Of a stretch of DNA of 64,000 nt, positions 28,901-39,770 are shown one piece after another; positions within the stretch are counted from its first letter, which is position 1, and every line of letters begins with the position of its first letter. The stretch lies in the NCBI GenBank assembly GCA_963715045.1, contig CAVQRC010000006.1, positions 1 through 64,000 of the forward strand. Reading direction: 5' to 3'. Both the position numbers and the translations under genes were made by a program. A model generated the notes under the pieces. It worked only from the letters and a program-made list of their open reading frames with translations. It was not told the DNA's origin and did not search any database. Source of the DNA: CAVQRC01 sp963715045. GTDB taxonomy: Bacteria; Planctomycetota; Planctomycetia; Pirellulales; Lacipirellulaceae.

Positions 28901-29394
28901 ACCAGCTCCATCACGAAGTAAGGCAGGCCGCTGGCGGTGGTTCCCGCATCGAGCACCTTGGCAATATTCGGGTGCTCCATCAGCGCCAGCGCTTGGCGCT
29001 CGGCCTCAAAGCGGGCGATTACCTCGCGGGTGTTCATCCCTGGCTTGATCACCTTCAGGGCCACGCGCCGTCGCACTGGCTGCTGTTGCTCGGCCAGGAA
29101 TACCACGCCAAATCCCCCTTCGCCAATTTGCTGCAGCAATTTGTAGGGGCCAATGATCGTCCCGGGCTTTTCTGTGATCATCGGGTCGAAGTCGGGCTGG
29201 TCGGGAGTGAGTCCAGCAAGCGGGGATTCGAGAAAGCTCTCCGGCTCGTCGTGCGATTGCAGAAGGGCCTCGACCCGCTGCCGTAACTCTATATCTCCGC
29301 TGCACTCACGAAGCAGATGCTCAGCGCACTGGTTAGGCGGCTTCTCCACTGCGGAGAGAAAGACGGCTTGAACTCGTTGCGGATTGCTCGACAT
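25942..29394 (-). CDS. Membrane Ser/Thr protein kinase with C-terminal WD40 repeats
   Basis: 1150 residues. A Hanks-type kinase domain (about residues 80-360) carries the Gly-loop IGEGGFGVVFLAE, catalytic Lys in VALKVIK, HRDIKSTN with catalytic Asp, DFGVAKA, and GTPLYMSPEQ. One transmembrane helix follows at about residue 418 (VTSMVLIVASLLVASIV), then about 10-12 WD40 blades to the end (repeated W-S-x-DG and IRVWD-like strands) that would sit outside the cytoplasm. It likely senses a partner through the propeller and signals inward. I start at the ATG at 29394, with aggaa upstream. It lies 71 bases after an ECF sigma gene, a pairing common in planctomycetes. Confidence 0.93.
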   Translation of the reverse strand: MSSNPQRVQAVFLSAVEKPPNQCAEHLLRECSGDIELRQRVEALLQSHDEPESFLESPLAGLTPDQPDFDPMITEKPGTIIGPYKLLQQIGEGGFGVVFLAEQQQPVRRRVALKVIKPGMNTREVIARFEAERQALALMEHPNIAKVLDAGTTASGLPYFVMELVPGVAITEYCDQLNLPARERLDLFVAVCLAIQHAHQKGIIHRDIKSTNVLVAIHDGQPAPKIIDFGVAKAIDQRLTEQTLVTAFAQMVGTPLYMSPEQAELSPLGVDTRTDIYSLGVLLYELLTGVTPLDKDRLHSASYDELRRIMREEEPPWPSARLSTLQADLATTVADRRRTDPQKLRKLVRGELDWIVMKCLERDRSRRYPSASGLAEDVERYLHDEPVLARPASWVYRLSKFTRRNRALVTSMVLIVASLLVASIVSARFTIWAQQSELLAKTRLAEVLLERDQKEQAQQAIAQRLYVSQLSQAVTAWEAHDYGSLEHLLLSTSPTPKSTDLRGWEWYYLHEQFKKLFAETPQQPVQQAAWHPLLNQLAVVVPRGVEDSAIEVWVPGERRALRTVASFPGTPAMPITGLRWSAHGTRMAFATNEGRVVVLDATTGGTLFDQQAYEGTGHLRELHGFDLTPSGDLLATANFFGQIKTWDVPSNKLVDVLFDPEIKSLVRSVKFSPGGDQLAATLRFGRRAVWDLKTNAPPFHHKPLSDGAMGHLQWCADGSRFAATDTDIVAVYGRDTAEPVTWFSHRDVEDVCWINSNTLASAGTDQAIRVWDLDEKREVRSLLVHRAPVSLVAASHDGQFLASKGGKTLKIVRLAQELGYSHVLDPPERRSGAPNIVRWSRDGTQVAVAHQMRLGPQEFKSTVRVHDVKTSKTVALHKTGGHRMLTIDWSTDNRWLRAIDYGGHLHKLGVADGSFSDRVAGMDLNKDDSPLVVDIHLQAGLLTYSSGQVRVCDLETLEIKDLLETPLGWHPDIAWSPDGRRFAVAYGHTQGTFLLIYDVKNRRPVANRVIVDTWSPVLTWDSTSTLVAVGTLDGIIRVLDATSLEQRISLEGHQAVPQGIAWSPDGARIASCGNDGTVRIWEAVLGDQLAVFNLPDKPNVYSVDWSPDGRQLAAAADTGEVYVLDAGPSLPHAASPTQPPGRTTTTLELR

Positions 29395-29465
29395 GTTTCG
29401 TTTCCTAGGAAGCTCTATTCTCCAATGCGACGTTTTTGGAGGGAGCTGTCGAAAAAAAAGGAAAC

Positions 29466-30020
29466 CTATCCAGAACCGTCCAAGACATCCCGTAGCCACG
29501 CACGAGCGTAGGTCCATTTTTGGCGTGCCTGGTACACGGTAATTCCGAGCGTGGAGGCGACCTGCTGGTGCCCTAGACCGGCGAAATACCGGAGTTCGAC
29601 GACTTTGGCCGCCTGATCGTCTTCCGCGGCGAGGGCCGTTAACGCCTCGTCAAGTGCAGATAGATCCTCATCTGGTCGCTCAGTCATGATTTCTGGCAGC
29701 GACTGCCGCTGAAGTTCACCACCATGTTTGGTCCGCTTTTTGCGGCGGTGTTGTTCGACGAGAATCCTCCGCATAGCTTCTGCTGCGGCCGCGAAAAAAT
29801 GGCCGCGCGAGTCCCAACGCGGACACGTTTCAACGTCTACCAGGCGCAGATAGGTTTCATGCACAAGAGAGGTAGCCTGAAGCGTCTGGCCAGGCTTCTC
29901 TTGCGCCATTCTCAGGGCGGCCAGCTTCCGCAGCTCGTCGTAGACCAACGGCAAGAGCTGTTCGGCAGCCGACGGATCGCCTGCCTCGATTTGAGACAAG
30001 ATGTGCGTAACATCGCTCAT
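29466..30020 (-). CDS. ECF-type RNA polymerase sigma factor
   Basis: 184 residues, matching the planctomycete/acidobacterial ECF group usually about 185 long. Region 2: LPLVYDELRKLAALRMAQ and ATSLVHETYLRLVD. Region 4: VVELRYFAGLGHQQVASTLGI, a helix-turn-helix for -35 recognition. I use the ATG at 30020 (MSDVTHILSQIEAGDP); longer starts add a non-conserved tail. No anti-sigma gene is adjacent; the downstream WD40 kinase is the probable regulator. Intact. Confidence 0.92.
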   Translation of the reverse strand: MSDVTHILSQIEAGDPSAAEQLLPLVYDELRKLAALRMAQEKPGQTLQATSLVHETYLRLVDVETCPRWDSRGHFFAAAAEAMRRILVEQHRRKKRTKHGGELQRQSLPEIMTERPDEDLSALDEALTALAAEDDQAAKVVELRYFAGLGHQQVASTLGITVYQARQKWTYARAWLRDVLDGSG

Positions 30021-30585
30021 GGTGCCCGTGACTATAGCAGCTCCGAAGTGCGCTCGCTCGCTCGCTCGGACCAGCGGCCCACCGAGGGCTCCTAAGCTGT
30101 TGAGGAGATCGGCGAATTGCGTCACGCAATGCCTTCGTTTGCCGACACAAATTGCTGTAAGTCGATTGGCAGTCAGCTCTATTCGGGGCCGACGTGTCTG
30201 AGCTCATGAGGGACCCACCGAACTAAGCACGCAGTCATGGCTCGGTTCCCGCGTCGGCCGCCCCCACCGGCGCCAGATGCCTGTGCCGGTCTTAGTGCGG
30301 CCCAGACGCCGTCGCCGCCCTGCCGATTCGAAGCCGAGTGAGCCGTGGCGGCGAATCAAAAAGTCGGCCTTGCGTTGCTTCACGTTGGCGAGTCGCTTTG
30401 GTGTGAGTTTCGCTGATGGTATCCGCGCGTTGATTTGTGTCGTCGAGATACGGTCGTAGCGGACCGGTTGTAATCGCAATGGGCGTGCCAACATTGGATG
30501 TTCGTCGCTTTCGGCATGCGTATTGCGTTTTATGGCCGAACGGAACTCAGACACTTCGACGACATCCGACACGGAGAACGCTTTG
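30021..30585. other. Intergenic stretch without recognisable gene
   Basis: Small open frames on both strands have arginine-rich, low-complexity translations typical of chance frames in GC-rich DNA. The promoter of the sigma/kinase pair must lie at the left end. Nothing else is recognised. Confidence 0.4.
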
Positions 30586-30741
30586 ATGCTCAAACTTCTG
30601 GTCGCCTTTACAGCCTACGACGGCCATACCGCGGAGATTGTTGACCGGATCGTATCGGCACTTCGCGACAACGATTGTGCGGTCGACGTGTGCGATCTCG
30701 CACGCTCGGCACCCGAACGTTGCACTGCTGAGTCGAATTGA
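30586..30741 (+). pseudogene. N-terminal stub of a flavodoxin-domain protein
   Basis: Fifty-one residues: LKLLVAFTAYDGHTAEIVDR has the first beta strand and phosphate-binding loop of a flavodoxin fold (as in protoporphyrinogen oxidase HemG or flavodoxin), then the second helix and strand; the frame stops where about 100 further residues are expected. A good ggaga site lies 9 bases before the ATG. It ends 15 bases before the next gene. Most likely a truncated remnant. Confidence 0.55.
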
Positions 30742-30756
30742 TATCCGGGGGAAATC

Positions 30757-32298
30757 ATGAAAAACGAGTGGGACATCATCGTCATCGGTTCTGGCATGGG
30801 CGGGATGGTCACTGCCGCAGCACTTTCCAGATTGGGACACAAGGTGCTGATGCTGGAACAGTACGACAAGCTCGGCGGCCAAACGCATAGCTTTTCGCGC
30901 GAAGGATTTTCGTGGGACGCCGGACTTCACTACCTCGGCGGATTCGGTCCGGATGAATCCGAAAAGGCGATGCTGGATTGGTTGTGTGACTCGCCGATCG
31001 AACTGGCTCCGATTGGCTCCGTTTACGATACGCTGCACATCGGCGACGCGACTCCGCTGAAACTCTCGCGTCCCGCCTCAGCACAGCGAATGGACTTGAA
31101 GGAACGCTTTCCCGACGAAGCGGAAGCGATCGACAAGTGGTTTGACGCGATCATCGACGGCCGCGACGCCATGGACACTGCCGGGCAGGTGCGTTCCATG
31201 CCGTCCGTCTTTGCCTCGACGGTGAAGTGGTGGCGAGGGAAGAAGCTCAGCAGATTCTGCGAACGCACGACCGCGGAAGTCGTCAATGAAATCACGGACA
31301 ATGCGGAACTTGCCAAAGTCCTGATAGCCCAGTGGGGCGACTTCGGTGGTCGACCAACCACGGCGAGTTTTGCGATTCACGCAACCGTGATGAATTCGTA
31401 TCTGGAAGCAGGCGCTTACTATCCGGTCGGCGGGGCGGGCTCGATTGGCGAGCACCTGTTGCCCACCATTACGAACAACGGAGGTGAAACGCGGGCGGGC
31501 GTCGAAGTCACGTCGTTGATCATGGAAAACGGAGTTGTCACGGGTGTCGAGACAGCAGACGGAGAGAAGTTCTTTGCGAAACGCATTGTGTCAAACATCG
31601 GCGCTCGCGAAACAGTTGATCGGCTGTTGCCCAGCGGTCACGGCCACGACGAGTGGGTGAATGAGATTCGGTCGATTGGGCCCAACATCTGTCATTACTC
31701 ATTGTTTCTTGGCTTCGCGGGCGACGTCGAAGCGGCCGGGATGACAAAGTCCAATCACTGGCTCTATCCAACGGGCGAAGTCGATGTCGTCTGGACGGAC
31801 GCCCCCGATAACGCGCCGCCGGCCATGTTTGTTTCGTTCGCGTCATTCAAAGACCCGGCTCATGATCCCGGCCCGGAGAAGAAATACGCTGGCGAACTAA
31901 TCGCGTGGTCTGATTGGTCAACGGTCGAAAAATGGGCCGATCTTCCACCGGGCGAACGCGGCGACGACTATCAATCGTTTAAGAAGCAGATCGAAATGAT
32001 CCTATTGGCGCAGTTTGCAAGATACTTCCCGCGGCTGGCCGAACTCATCGTCTTTCACGAAGTCTCGACTCCGTTGGCAACCGCGTCGATCACGGGACAC
32101 CGAATGGGTTCGTTTTACGGACTCGATATGACGCCGCATCGCATCACGACCGACGCGCTGCGGATGAAGACACCGATCGACGGGCTCTACCTGACCGGGC
32201 AGGACGTTCTCACTCCCGGCATTCCCGGAGCGTTTTGGGGCGGCTTTCTGTGCGCCGGCAGCATCGACCCCAAAGTGTTCATGCACATGAATGGGTAG
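30757..32298 (+). CDS. FAD-dependent oxidoreductase, retinol-saturase/carotenoid-isomerase-like
   Basis: 513 residues. An N-terminal Rossmann fold binds FAD (DIIVIGSGMGGMVTAAALSR, then MLEQYDKLGGQTHSF). The C-terminal FAD motif is DGLYLTGQDVLTPGIPGA. It belongs to the CrtI/CrtISO/RetSat amine-oxidase-like superfamily; the HYLGGFG and PVGGAGSIGEHL segments resemble the all-trans-retinol 13,14-reductase branch. It would saturate or isomerise a polyene lipid. The true substrate is unknown. Ribosome-binding site gggggaa before the ATG. A small membrane-protein gene follows after 17 bases. Intact. Confidence 0.85.
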   Translation: MKNEWDIIVIGSGMGGMVTAAALSRLGHKVLMLEQYDKLGGQTHSFSREGFSWDAGLHYLGGFGPDESEKAMLDWLCDSPIELAPIGSVYDTLHIGDATPLKLSRPASAQRMDLKERFPDEAEAIDKWFDAIIDGRDAMDTAGQVRSMPSVFASTVKWWRGKKLSRFCERTTAEVVNEITDNAELAKVLIAQWGDFGGRPTTASFAIHATVMNSYLEAGAYYPVGGAGSIGEHLLPTITNNGGETRAGVEVTSLIMENGVVTGVETADGEKFFAKRIVSNIGARETVDRLLPSGHGHDEWVNEIRSIGPNICHYSLFLGFAGDVEAAGMTKSNHWLYPTGEVDVVWTDAPDNAPPAMFVSFASFKDPAHDPGPEKKYAGELIAWSDWSTVEKWADLPPGERGDDYQSFKKQIEMILLAQFARYFPRLAELIVFHEVSTPLATASITGHRMGSFYGLDMTPHRITTDALRMKTPIDGLYLTGQDVLTPGIPGAFWGGFLCAGSIDPKVFMHMNG

Positions 32299-32315
32299 AC
32301 GACTCGAAACAGAAA

Positions 32316-32812
32316 ATGGAACATTTTCACGAGTATTGGATCCACTACACCATCTCGAACGCGATCACGCTGACCGTGTTGGGACTGGCGTGGAAAGTTC
32401 CGACGGCTGGACGTCTTTCGCTGGGAGTGATCTTCTTTTTGGCTTCGGTCGTCAATACCTATACCGTGTTGAACACGCCAGAGGCCTACTTCTTCTACAA
32501 AGACTTCGCCGTACTCGAGATCTACCGCCAGTTCATTGACGGTTGGTTTGCCACGCATACACAAGCCGAGGTGCTGTCGATCGCAGCCGGGCAGTTGGTC
32601 ATCGCAGGCGGGATGTTTCTTGGCGTATCCTGCACATCAGCTTGCTGATTGCAGGAAGCGAGGCGTTGTCGACGTGGTTCTCAACATCGCTGATTCTGGC
32701 GTTCCTCCTCGCCAGCATCGTCCAAGTTGTGGTCACCGGATTGTGGTGCGTATTGAGACTTGGGCTGGGACCAGGTCGAAATCTGGGGGTAGCTAGGGTC
32801 GCTTCGACTTGA
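32316..32812 (+). CDS. Small integral membrane protein, frame-disrupted
   Basis: The first part (32316 to about 32620) gives MEHFHEYWIHYTISNAITL and two to three hydrophobic segments; the frame then ends quickly. Another frame continues with ILHISLLIAGSEALSTWF and LILAFLLASIVQVVVTG, clearly membrane-like, to 32812. Adding two CG units at ttggcgtatcc (about 32621) joins them as FLGARILHISLL. The joined product would be about 166 residues with four or so helices. Family unknown. It follows the RetSat-like gene by 17 bases and is probably co-transcribed. Confidence 0.55.
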
Positions 32813-32869
32813 GAGTGCGCTTGAAGCGAAATTCGAAGCTCGCATTTTTATGCCGAGTCGCTTCTCAAT

Positions 32870-33070
32870 TAGTGGTCGATTCTGATTGTCGCAGCCGTCT
32901 GCTGCCGGGCTACTCTCCTCGAGGGCGTGGGTGGGGATCGCCGCTCCGCCGGGCAACGTGAATCCACCGTAATCACCCAGGGCCGTGAGGCGGGGGTCGA
33001 TCCTACCACTTCCGCCCGGGTCGCCGACGAGATTACCGTCGACGTCAGGGCTCCCGACGGCTGTCTCGGC
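32870..33070 (-). pseudogene. Fragment of a right-handed beta-helix surface protein
   Basis: One minus-strand frame reads AETAVGSPDVDGNLVGDP, then IDPRLTALGDYGGFT and THALEESSPAADG. The combination (N-x-x-G-DP, DP-L-x-LGDYGG-T, THAL-x-x-SPA) is the well-known terminal repeat of polymorphic surface and choice-of-anchor proteins with parallel beta-helices. No start, no signal and no anchor are present. A repeat copy begins at its upstream edge. A relic. Confidence 0.6.
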
Positions 33071-33073
33071 CAG

Positions 33074-33153
33074 CAGGCTGCCAGTGGACCATCTTCAGCA
33101 AGCGAATTCCGCGGCCGTGGGATACGTTCACGGAGGTCTTGGTACAGGTACTT
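33074..33153 (+). repeat. 80-bp dispersed palindromic element, copy 5 (left end diverged)
   Basis: Aligns from about base 20 of the element: TTCAGCAAGCGAATTCCG, GCGGCCGTGGGATACGTTC and the right end ACAGGTACTT at the expected distance. The first 20 bases are diverged. The peptide frame used by the coding copies is open here too (SASEFRGRGIRSRRS), but no gene can be supported around it. Confidence 0.75.
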
Positions 33154-33521
33154 CGTCTTGAATCGTGAGAAGAGCCTGCGGGGCTGGCATCCTTTTTGCG
33201 TCAATGGTCGCCGTTCGACTGCCACCGTCAAGCCGCGAACCCGCGATTGTATCGCCAAGCGGTACCAGGACGCCGCAATTTGAGCCTTTGTTTGTCTCGA
33301 AGCGGTTGCAAATCGCGTCTGTACTTCTTGTTTTCCAGGCTTGGGCGGCCTGAAAACGGATCTTGAGACGCGATCCAGTTACCGCCGCGGGTTGCCTTGG
33401 AGGTGGAGTCGGTGGCCGATCTCAGGCGGCAGCCCGTACCGCAAGTCTTGGTTACGCATCTATAATCAATGGCCCGCACCGTGGCCTGCCAACTGAACGA
33501 ATTCTCTCGAGTAGCCCAGAG

Positions 33522-36478
33522 ATGCACATGTTTCGGTATCTTTCTCCCCCGCCTGGACGTCTCCGTTTCGGCAGCGCCGTACTGCGGGCGGGCAGCCTGG
33601 CCAGCGTTCTCGCGCTAGCGAGTTTGACAAACGGCGAGCCCGTCTTGGCCGAACCTGCGGTCGACTTCGCCCGGCAGATCCTTCCGATCCTGTCGAATAA
33701 GTGCTTCGCATGTCACGGACCGGACACGCACGGCGACGAGATGCTGCGGCTCGATTCCTTTGCGTCGGCCACTGCCGATCGAGGCGGCTATCGGGCGATC
33801 GATCCGGAGTCGCCCGAGGAGAGCGAACTGCTTGCCCGGATTCATTCAGAAGACGCGCCGATGCCACCGGCCGAGGCCGAGAAACAATTGACGGACGACG
33901 AGCGGGAACTGCTCTCGCGGTGGGTCCGCGAAGGAGGTGAGTTCGCTGTTCACTGGGCATTTGTGGCTCCCCGGAAAGCGGTGCCGGCGGGCTTCGCGGG
34001 ATTGAGCGGCCGCGACACGGTCGATGCTTTCATCGCGGCAGGCCTCGGTGAACGAGGGATCTCGTTTGCGCCCCAAGCCGATCGAGCCACGCTCGCCCGC
34101 AGAGCGGCGCTCGTCTTGACCGGATTACCTCCCGAGCCGCAACAACTCGCGGAGTTTCTCGGTGATCTTTCTCCCGGCGCTTACGAAAGATTCGTTGAAG
34201 AGTTGCTGAGCAGTCCCCGCTACGGCGAGCACCAGGCGCGGTACTGGCTCGACGCGGTCCGCTACGGCGACACCCACGGTCTTCATCTCGACAACCGGCG
34301 AGGAATCTACCCCTATCGCGACTGGGTCGTGCAGGCATTCAACGACAATCTTCCGCTCGACACGTTCCTCACCTGGCAGCTCGCGGGCGACCTGCTGCCC
34401 GATCCGACTCTGGGCCAGCGCGTCGCAACCGGGTTTGTTCGCCTGAATCCGACGACCTCCGAAGGGGGAGCCATTCCCGCCGAATTTCAATGCAAGAACA
34501 ACTTCGATCGGGTGGAGACGCTGGGGACGGCCTTGCTCGGGCTTTCGCTGACCTGCGCGGTGCCACACCCACAAATACGATCCGATTCCACAAGCCGAGT
34601 ACTACCAGTTGCTGGCGTTCTTCAACAGCACGGCCGAAAGCGCGATGGATGGAAACGCCTATGCGTACGGCCCGACCGTGCGCGCCGGCAGATCAGGTAC
34701 AGTGGCGGATCTACAATCGCCTGGAAAGCGATTGCCGGCAGCTGCTGGCCGACCCCGCTGTCCTGGCGGCCGCTTCGTCAGACACGTTGAGCTCGTACGC
34801 AGCGCAGGCGATAAATTGGAAAGCGTCAGATTGGCAAATCACCGCATCCATGGCCGCCCCTCCACGAGGCGACAGTGGCTTGCCGGCCGACTCCGACTTC
34901 GCGCCGCTCAAGGGCTTGCCTGGCACCGCGGACGAGAAACTGTCCGGCGACGGCAGTGTGCGCTGGGTCCGGTTCTTCGTCGAGTGCCAGGTCGACCTGA
35001 CGTTATGGCTGAAATTTTCCGGCGGAGCCGCCTCGCAGGTACTCGTCGACCGGGTCGCCGCGGGTACAGATAGAAGTCTCACCGAAGAGACTCGCCCGCA
35101 GCAGGATCGCTCAGCGGTCCCGGCACACGATCCAAACGTCGACTACCCGCTTCAGTTCACCCGCGGTCGGCACGAAGTGCTGTTGATGCTCGACGGCAGC
35201 ACGGCGGCAGCGATCGCGGTCAGCGTCGAAACCCCCTGGCGGCAAATCGCGGCGGAGAAAAGCTGGTCGGCATTGGATCGCGGTGACCGACTGCGGACGC
35301 TGGCGGACAAATTTGGACCATTCGCCGAACTGCACCTGCAGCGACGCGCTCACGAGCTGTTGTCGGCACTTCGCGATTTGCAGCAGCGATTCACGACGAC
35401 GCTCGTGGCAGCCGACCTGCCCACACCGCGTGAGACCCGCGTGCTGTCGCGAGGCGAATACAACCTGCCGATTGGTGATCCGCTCGAGCCCGACGTGCTC
35501 GCGGTCATGTCTCCGTTGCCCGAGGGCGCCCCCGCAATCGTCTGGGGCTGGCGCAGTGGCTGACTTCCCGCCAGCACCCGCTGGTCAGCCGCGTGCTGAT
35601 CAATCGCATCTGGCAGCGGACGTTCGGAGATGGCCTGGTGCGGACGCCAGAGGATTTCGGCGTGCAGGGGCAGTACCCGACCCACCCGGAGCTTCTCGAT
35701 TGGCTGGCCGTCGAATTGCAGGACAGTGGCTGGGATCTCAAGCACATGCTTCGACTATTCGTGACCAGCCGTACCTTCCGTCAGCATTCGGCCCGCCGCA
35801 CCGACATCGACGATCCTGAGAATCGGCTGTTCGCCCGCGGTCCGCGGTTTCGACTCGATGCGGAAGTGATTCGCGACATCGCCTTGTGGTCGAGTGGGTT
35901 GCTCGATCCCCACATGGGAGGCGAAGGCGTCAAGCCCTATCAGCCGCCCGGAATGTGGAAGGCCCTCGCTCACCCGGCCAGCAATACCAAGGAGTACGTT
36001 CGCGATCAGGGACAGCGGCTCTATCGCCGCAGTCTGTACGTCTACTGGAAGCGTACCAGCCCGCATCCCATGATGACGTTGTTCGACGCACCCGATCGCG
36101 AATCGAGTTGCGTCCGACAGGTCGCGATCGAATACTTCGCTGCAGTCGCTGGGTCTGTTCAACGAAACACAGCGGCTGGAAATGGCGCGGAAGTTCGCCG
36201 AGCGGCTGTTGCACGAGCGCTCCGTCGACCAGCGGCGGTTGGATCTGGCGTTCTCGTTGCTGGCCTGTCGCCCGGCGACCCCACCCGAGCAGGCAGCCTG
36301 TCTGAGTCTGCTCCAGTCGATGCGGTCGCGTTACCGTGACGACCCGTCTGCCGCGGCCGCACTGCTGGCGATCGGTGATGTTCCGCGTGATGAATCGCTG
36401 GAACTCGCCGAGCACGCCGCCTGGACGCAACTCGCGGTGACACTGCTCGCCAGCGACCTGGCCCTGATGCTCTATTGA
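33522..36478 (+). CDS. Planctomycete cytochrome protein (PSCyt1-DUF1549-DUF1553), frame-disrupted
   Basis: Large exported protein of about 990 residues. A signal peptide after the ATG at 33522 is followed by a c-type haem motif CFACHGPDTHGDEMLRLDS (PSCyt1), then DUF1549 (DAFIAAGLGERGISF, LDAVRYGDTHG) and DUF1553 (VLINRIWQRTFGDGLVRTPEDFG, RTFRQHSARR). The frame shifts near 34556, 34681, 35530 and 36122. Each break has a CG, CGCG or GGCGCC site; adding CG units restores the diagnostic CARCHTHKYDP at the first, RAPADQVQW at the second and VARSNTSLQSLGLF at the fourth. It is paired with the DUF1501 gene 37 bases downstream, as usual. Its biochemical role is unproven; the family accompanies sulfatases and polysaccharide use. 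Confidence 0.85.
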
Positions 36479-36515
36479 TAAATATTCCCAGCACGTCCCT
36501 TTCGTCGAGTTTCTG

Positions 36516-38021
<1,506 letters not shown>

Positions 38022-38022
38022 G

Positions 38023-38342
38023 CTAGCGTCTCAGCAGTATTTCACTCACGGACTGATCAATCGCCAGGCAGATCCGGTCGAGGTCGAGATGATCTTCGTC
38101 CGTGCCGAATGGCTCTTCGACGAAGGCGGCAATTCCCTCCCCGGCGGCGACGAGGTACGCGATCACGACACTGATCGGAATCGTCCAGATTCCAAAGTCG
38201 TCGAAGATGCCCCAGGGGAAGACAAGATCTTGTTGAAGGGCGGGTACGGTTTGAGCAGCGCCAGGCTGCTGTAGCCTCCGACGACTGCGGCCAGGAGCGA
38301 AACACGAAGCAGCGGAACAGTGAACCCAATGCGTTGTGGCAT
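38023..38342 (-). pseudogene. Bestrophin-like anion-channel gene, internally deleted
   Basis: The start (ATG at 38342) gives PQRIGFTVPLLRVSLLAAVV. A second frame gives VFPWGIFDDFGIWTIPISVV, then IEEPFGTDEDHL-like sequence ending at TAG 38023. The latter strongly resembles the C-terminal region of bestrophin/UPF0187 channels (EEPFGTDEDDL). The pieces total about 100 residues against the usual 280-300, and they lie in different frames near 38230. So most of the gene has been deleted. It converges with DUF1501 with one base between the stops. Confidence 0.65.
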
Positions 38343-38372
38343 GCCTGGCGTGGTGTTGGGAGGATTACAGTT

Positions 38373-39770
38373 TCATCGCGTCGCGGTTTGGTGCGGGCCC
38401 CGATTGACGTCGGTTTCCCATGCGATGTAGGCAGCGGTCAACTCGGCGACCAGCGACGGCTGCTCGTGGGCGAGATTCGTCGTCTCTCCGAGGTCGTTGT
38501 CGAGATGGTACAACAGCGGTTGCCGGCGATCGCTGAGGTTGAGCTTCCACGGCCCCCGGCGGACAGCCGCATCGCGGTCCATTCGCCAGCACACCGTGCG
38601 TTCCGGCAAGGCCTCGCGTTCGAAGAGCACGGGGGCCAGATCGACGCCGTCGGTGACGGGCAGGGCAGGGGGGCTTATGTTGGCGAGTCGGGCCAGCGTG
38701 GGAAACACATCCATCGTCAGCAGCAGTGTGTCGGAGACGCCGGGCTGAATCCGCCCCGGCCAGTGGAAGATGGCCGGCACGCGATGACCCCCTTCGTGGA
38801 TCTCCGTCTTCTGACCGCGGAGCGGCCCGTTGCTCGATATATTCGCGAAGCCGCCCGGCTCGTACGTGAGATAACCGCCATTGTCGGAAGCAAAGACTAC
38901 GAGCGTGTTGCCGTCGACGCCAGCCGACTCGAGGACAGACAGGATCTGACCCACGCTCGCGTCGACCGCCTCGACCATCGCCTTGACGTGCGGGGCCACG
39001 TTGCGACGGTCGGGAATGATCCCCCATTTGTCATGCGTATAGTCGGTGCCCGCGACGCGATGCGGCGGATCTTCGGGGCCCTGCCAGGGAAAGTGGATCG
39101 CCAGATGAGCCAGGTAGAGAAAGAACGGCTCGTCTCGATGTCGCTTGATGAAGTCGACACCGTGGCGTGTGATCAGGTCGGTCGTGTAGCCGTGCTCCAT
39201 GTCCAGCGCGTCACCGTGGTACCAGTCTTCCCGGCCGCTGCGTTCGATCTGCGTGTGATGATCGCCATCGCCGCTGAGCAATCCGCGAAACTCGGCGAAG
39301 CCCTGGTGGATGGGAGTCAGCGGCGGCTTGTATCCCAGATGCCACTTACCGAACATGCCGGTGGCATAGCCCGCATCCCCGAGCACCTCGGCAATCGTGA
39401 TCGCCGCCAGCGGAAGCCCCGCCGTGCGATCCTGGCCCGGGCTCAGGGCCCTGTCCAGTTCCCGCCCGAAGCGTTGCTGGTAGCAGCCCGTTAACAGTGC
39501 CGCCCGCGTGGGTGAGCACATCGGACCGTTGCTGTGAAAGTCGGTGCACCGCAGACCGGTCGCGGCGAGCCGGTCGATATGCGGCGTGTCATTCTGCCGG
39601 CTGCCGTAGCAGCCCAGATCCCCGTAGCCGAGATCGTCGACGAGAATGACGACGAAGTTTGGCCGTGTTTCCGCGGCGACGTAACCAGTCGTCGCCGCGG
39701 TCCAGAGTACGCAGGCCGAACAGGCGATGAGTTGGGCACGCGGAAGTATCACGGTTGCTCTCCGTCGCAT
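38373..39770 (-). CDS. Secreted arylsulfatase (formylglycine-dependent)
   Basis: 465 residues. A signal peptide (AQLIACSACVLWTAATTGYVAAE) precedes the sulfatase domain: metal site FVVILVDDLGYGDLGCYG, active site CSPTRAALLTG whose Cys is converted to formylglycine, GKWHLG, and VVFASDNGG with further metal ligands. It would hydrolyse sulfate esters, probably on algal or host polysaccharide. A formylglycine-generating enzyme is required but not intact in this window. Start chosen at the ATG at 39770 because of the signal peptide. Confidence 0.9.
   Translation of the reverse strand: MRRRATVILPRAQLIACSACVLWTAATTGYVAAETRPNFVVILVDDLGYGDLGCYGSRQNDTPHIDRLAATGLRCTDFHSNGPMCSPTRAALLTGCYQQRFGRELDRALSPGQDRTAGLPLAAITIAEVLGDAGYATGMFGKWHLGYKPPLTPIHQGFAEFRGLLSGDGDHHTQIERSGREDWYHGDALDMEHGYTTDLITRHGVDFIKRHRDEPFFLYLAHLAIHFPWQGPEDPPHRVAGTDYTHDKWGIIPDRRNVAPHVKAMVEAVDASVGQILSVLESAGVDGNTLVVFASDNGGYLTYEPGGFANISSNGPLRGQKTEIHEGGHRVPAIFHWPGRIQPGVSDTLLLTMDVFPTLARLANISPPALPVTDGVDLAPVLFEREALPERTVCWRMDRDAAVRRGPWKLNLSDRRQPLLYHLDNDLGETTNLAHEQPSLVAELTAAYIAWETDVNRGPHQTATR

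Noticed and set aside
32927..33283. A 118-residue protein containing element copy 5 in its peptide frame
   Set aside because: The surrounding translation is Arg/Ser-rich without any family feature, and the opposite strand holds a recognisable gene relic.
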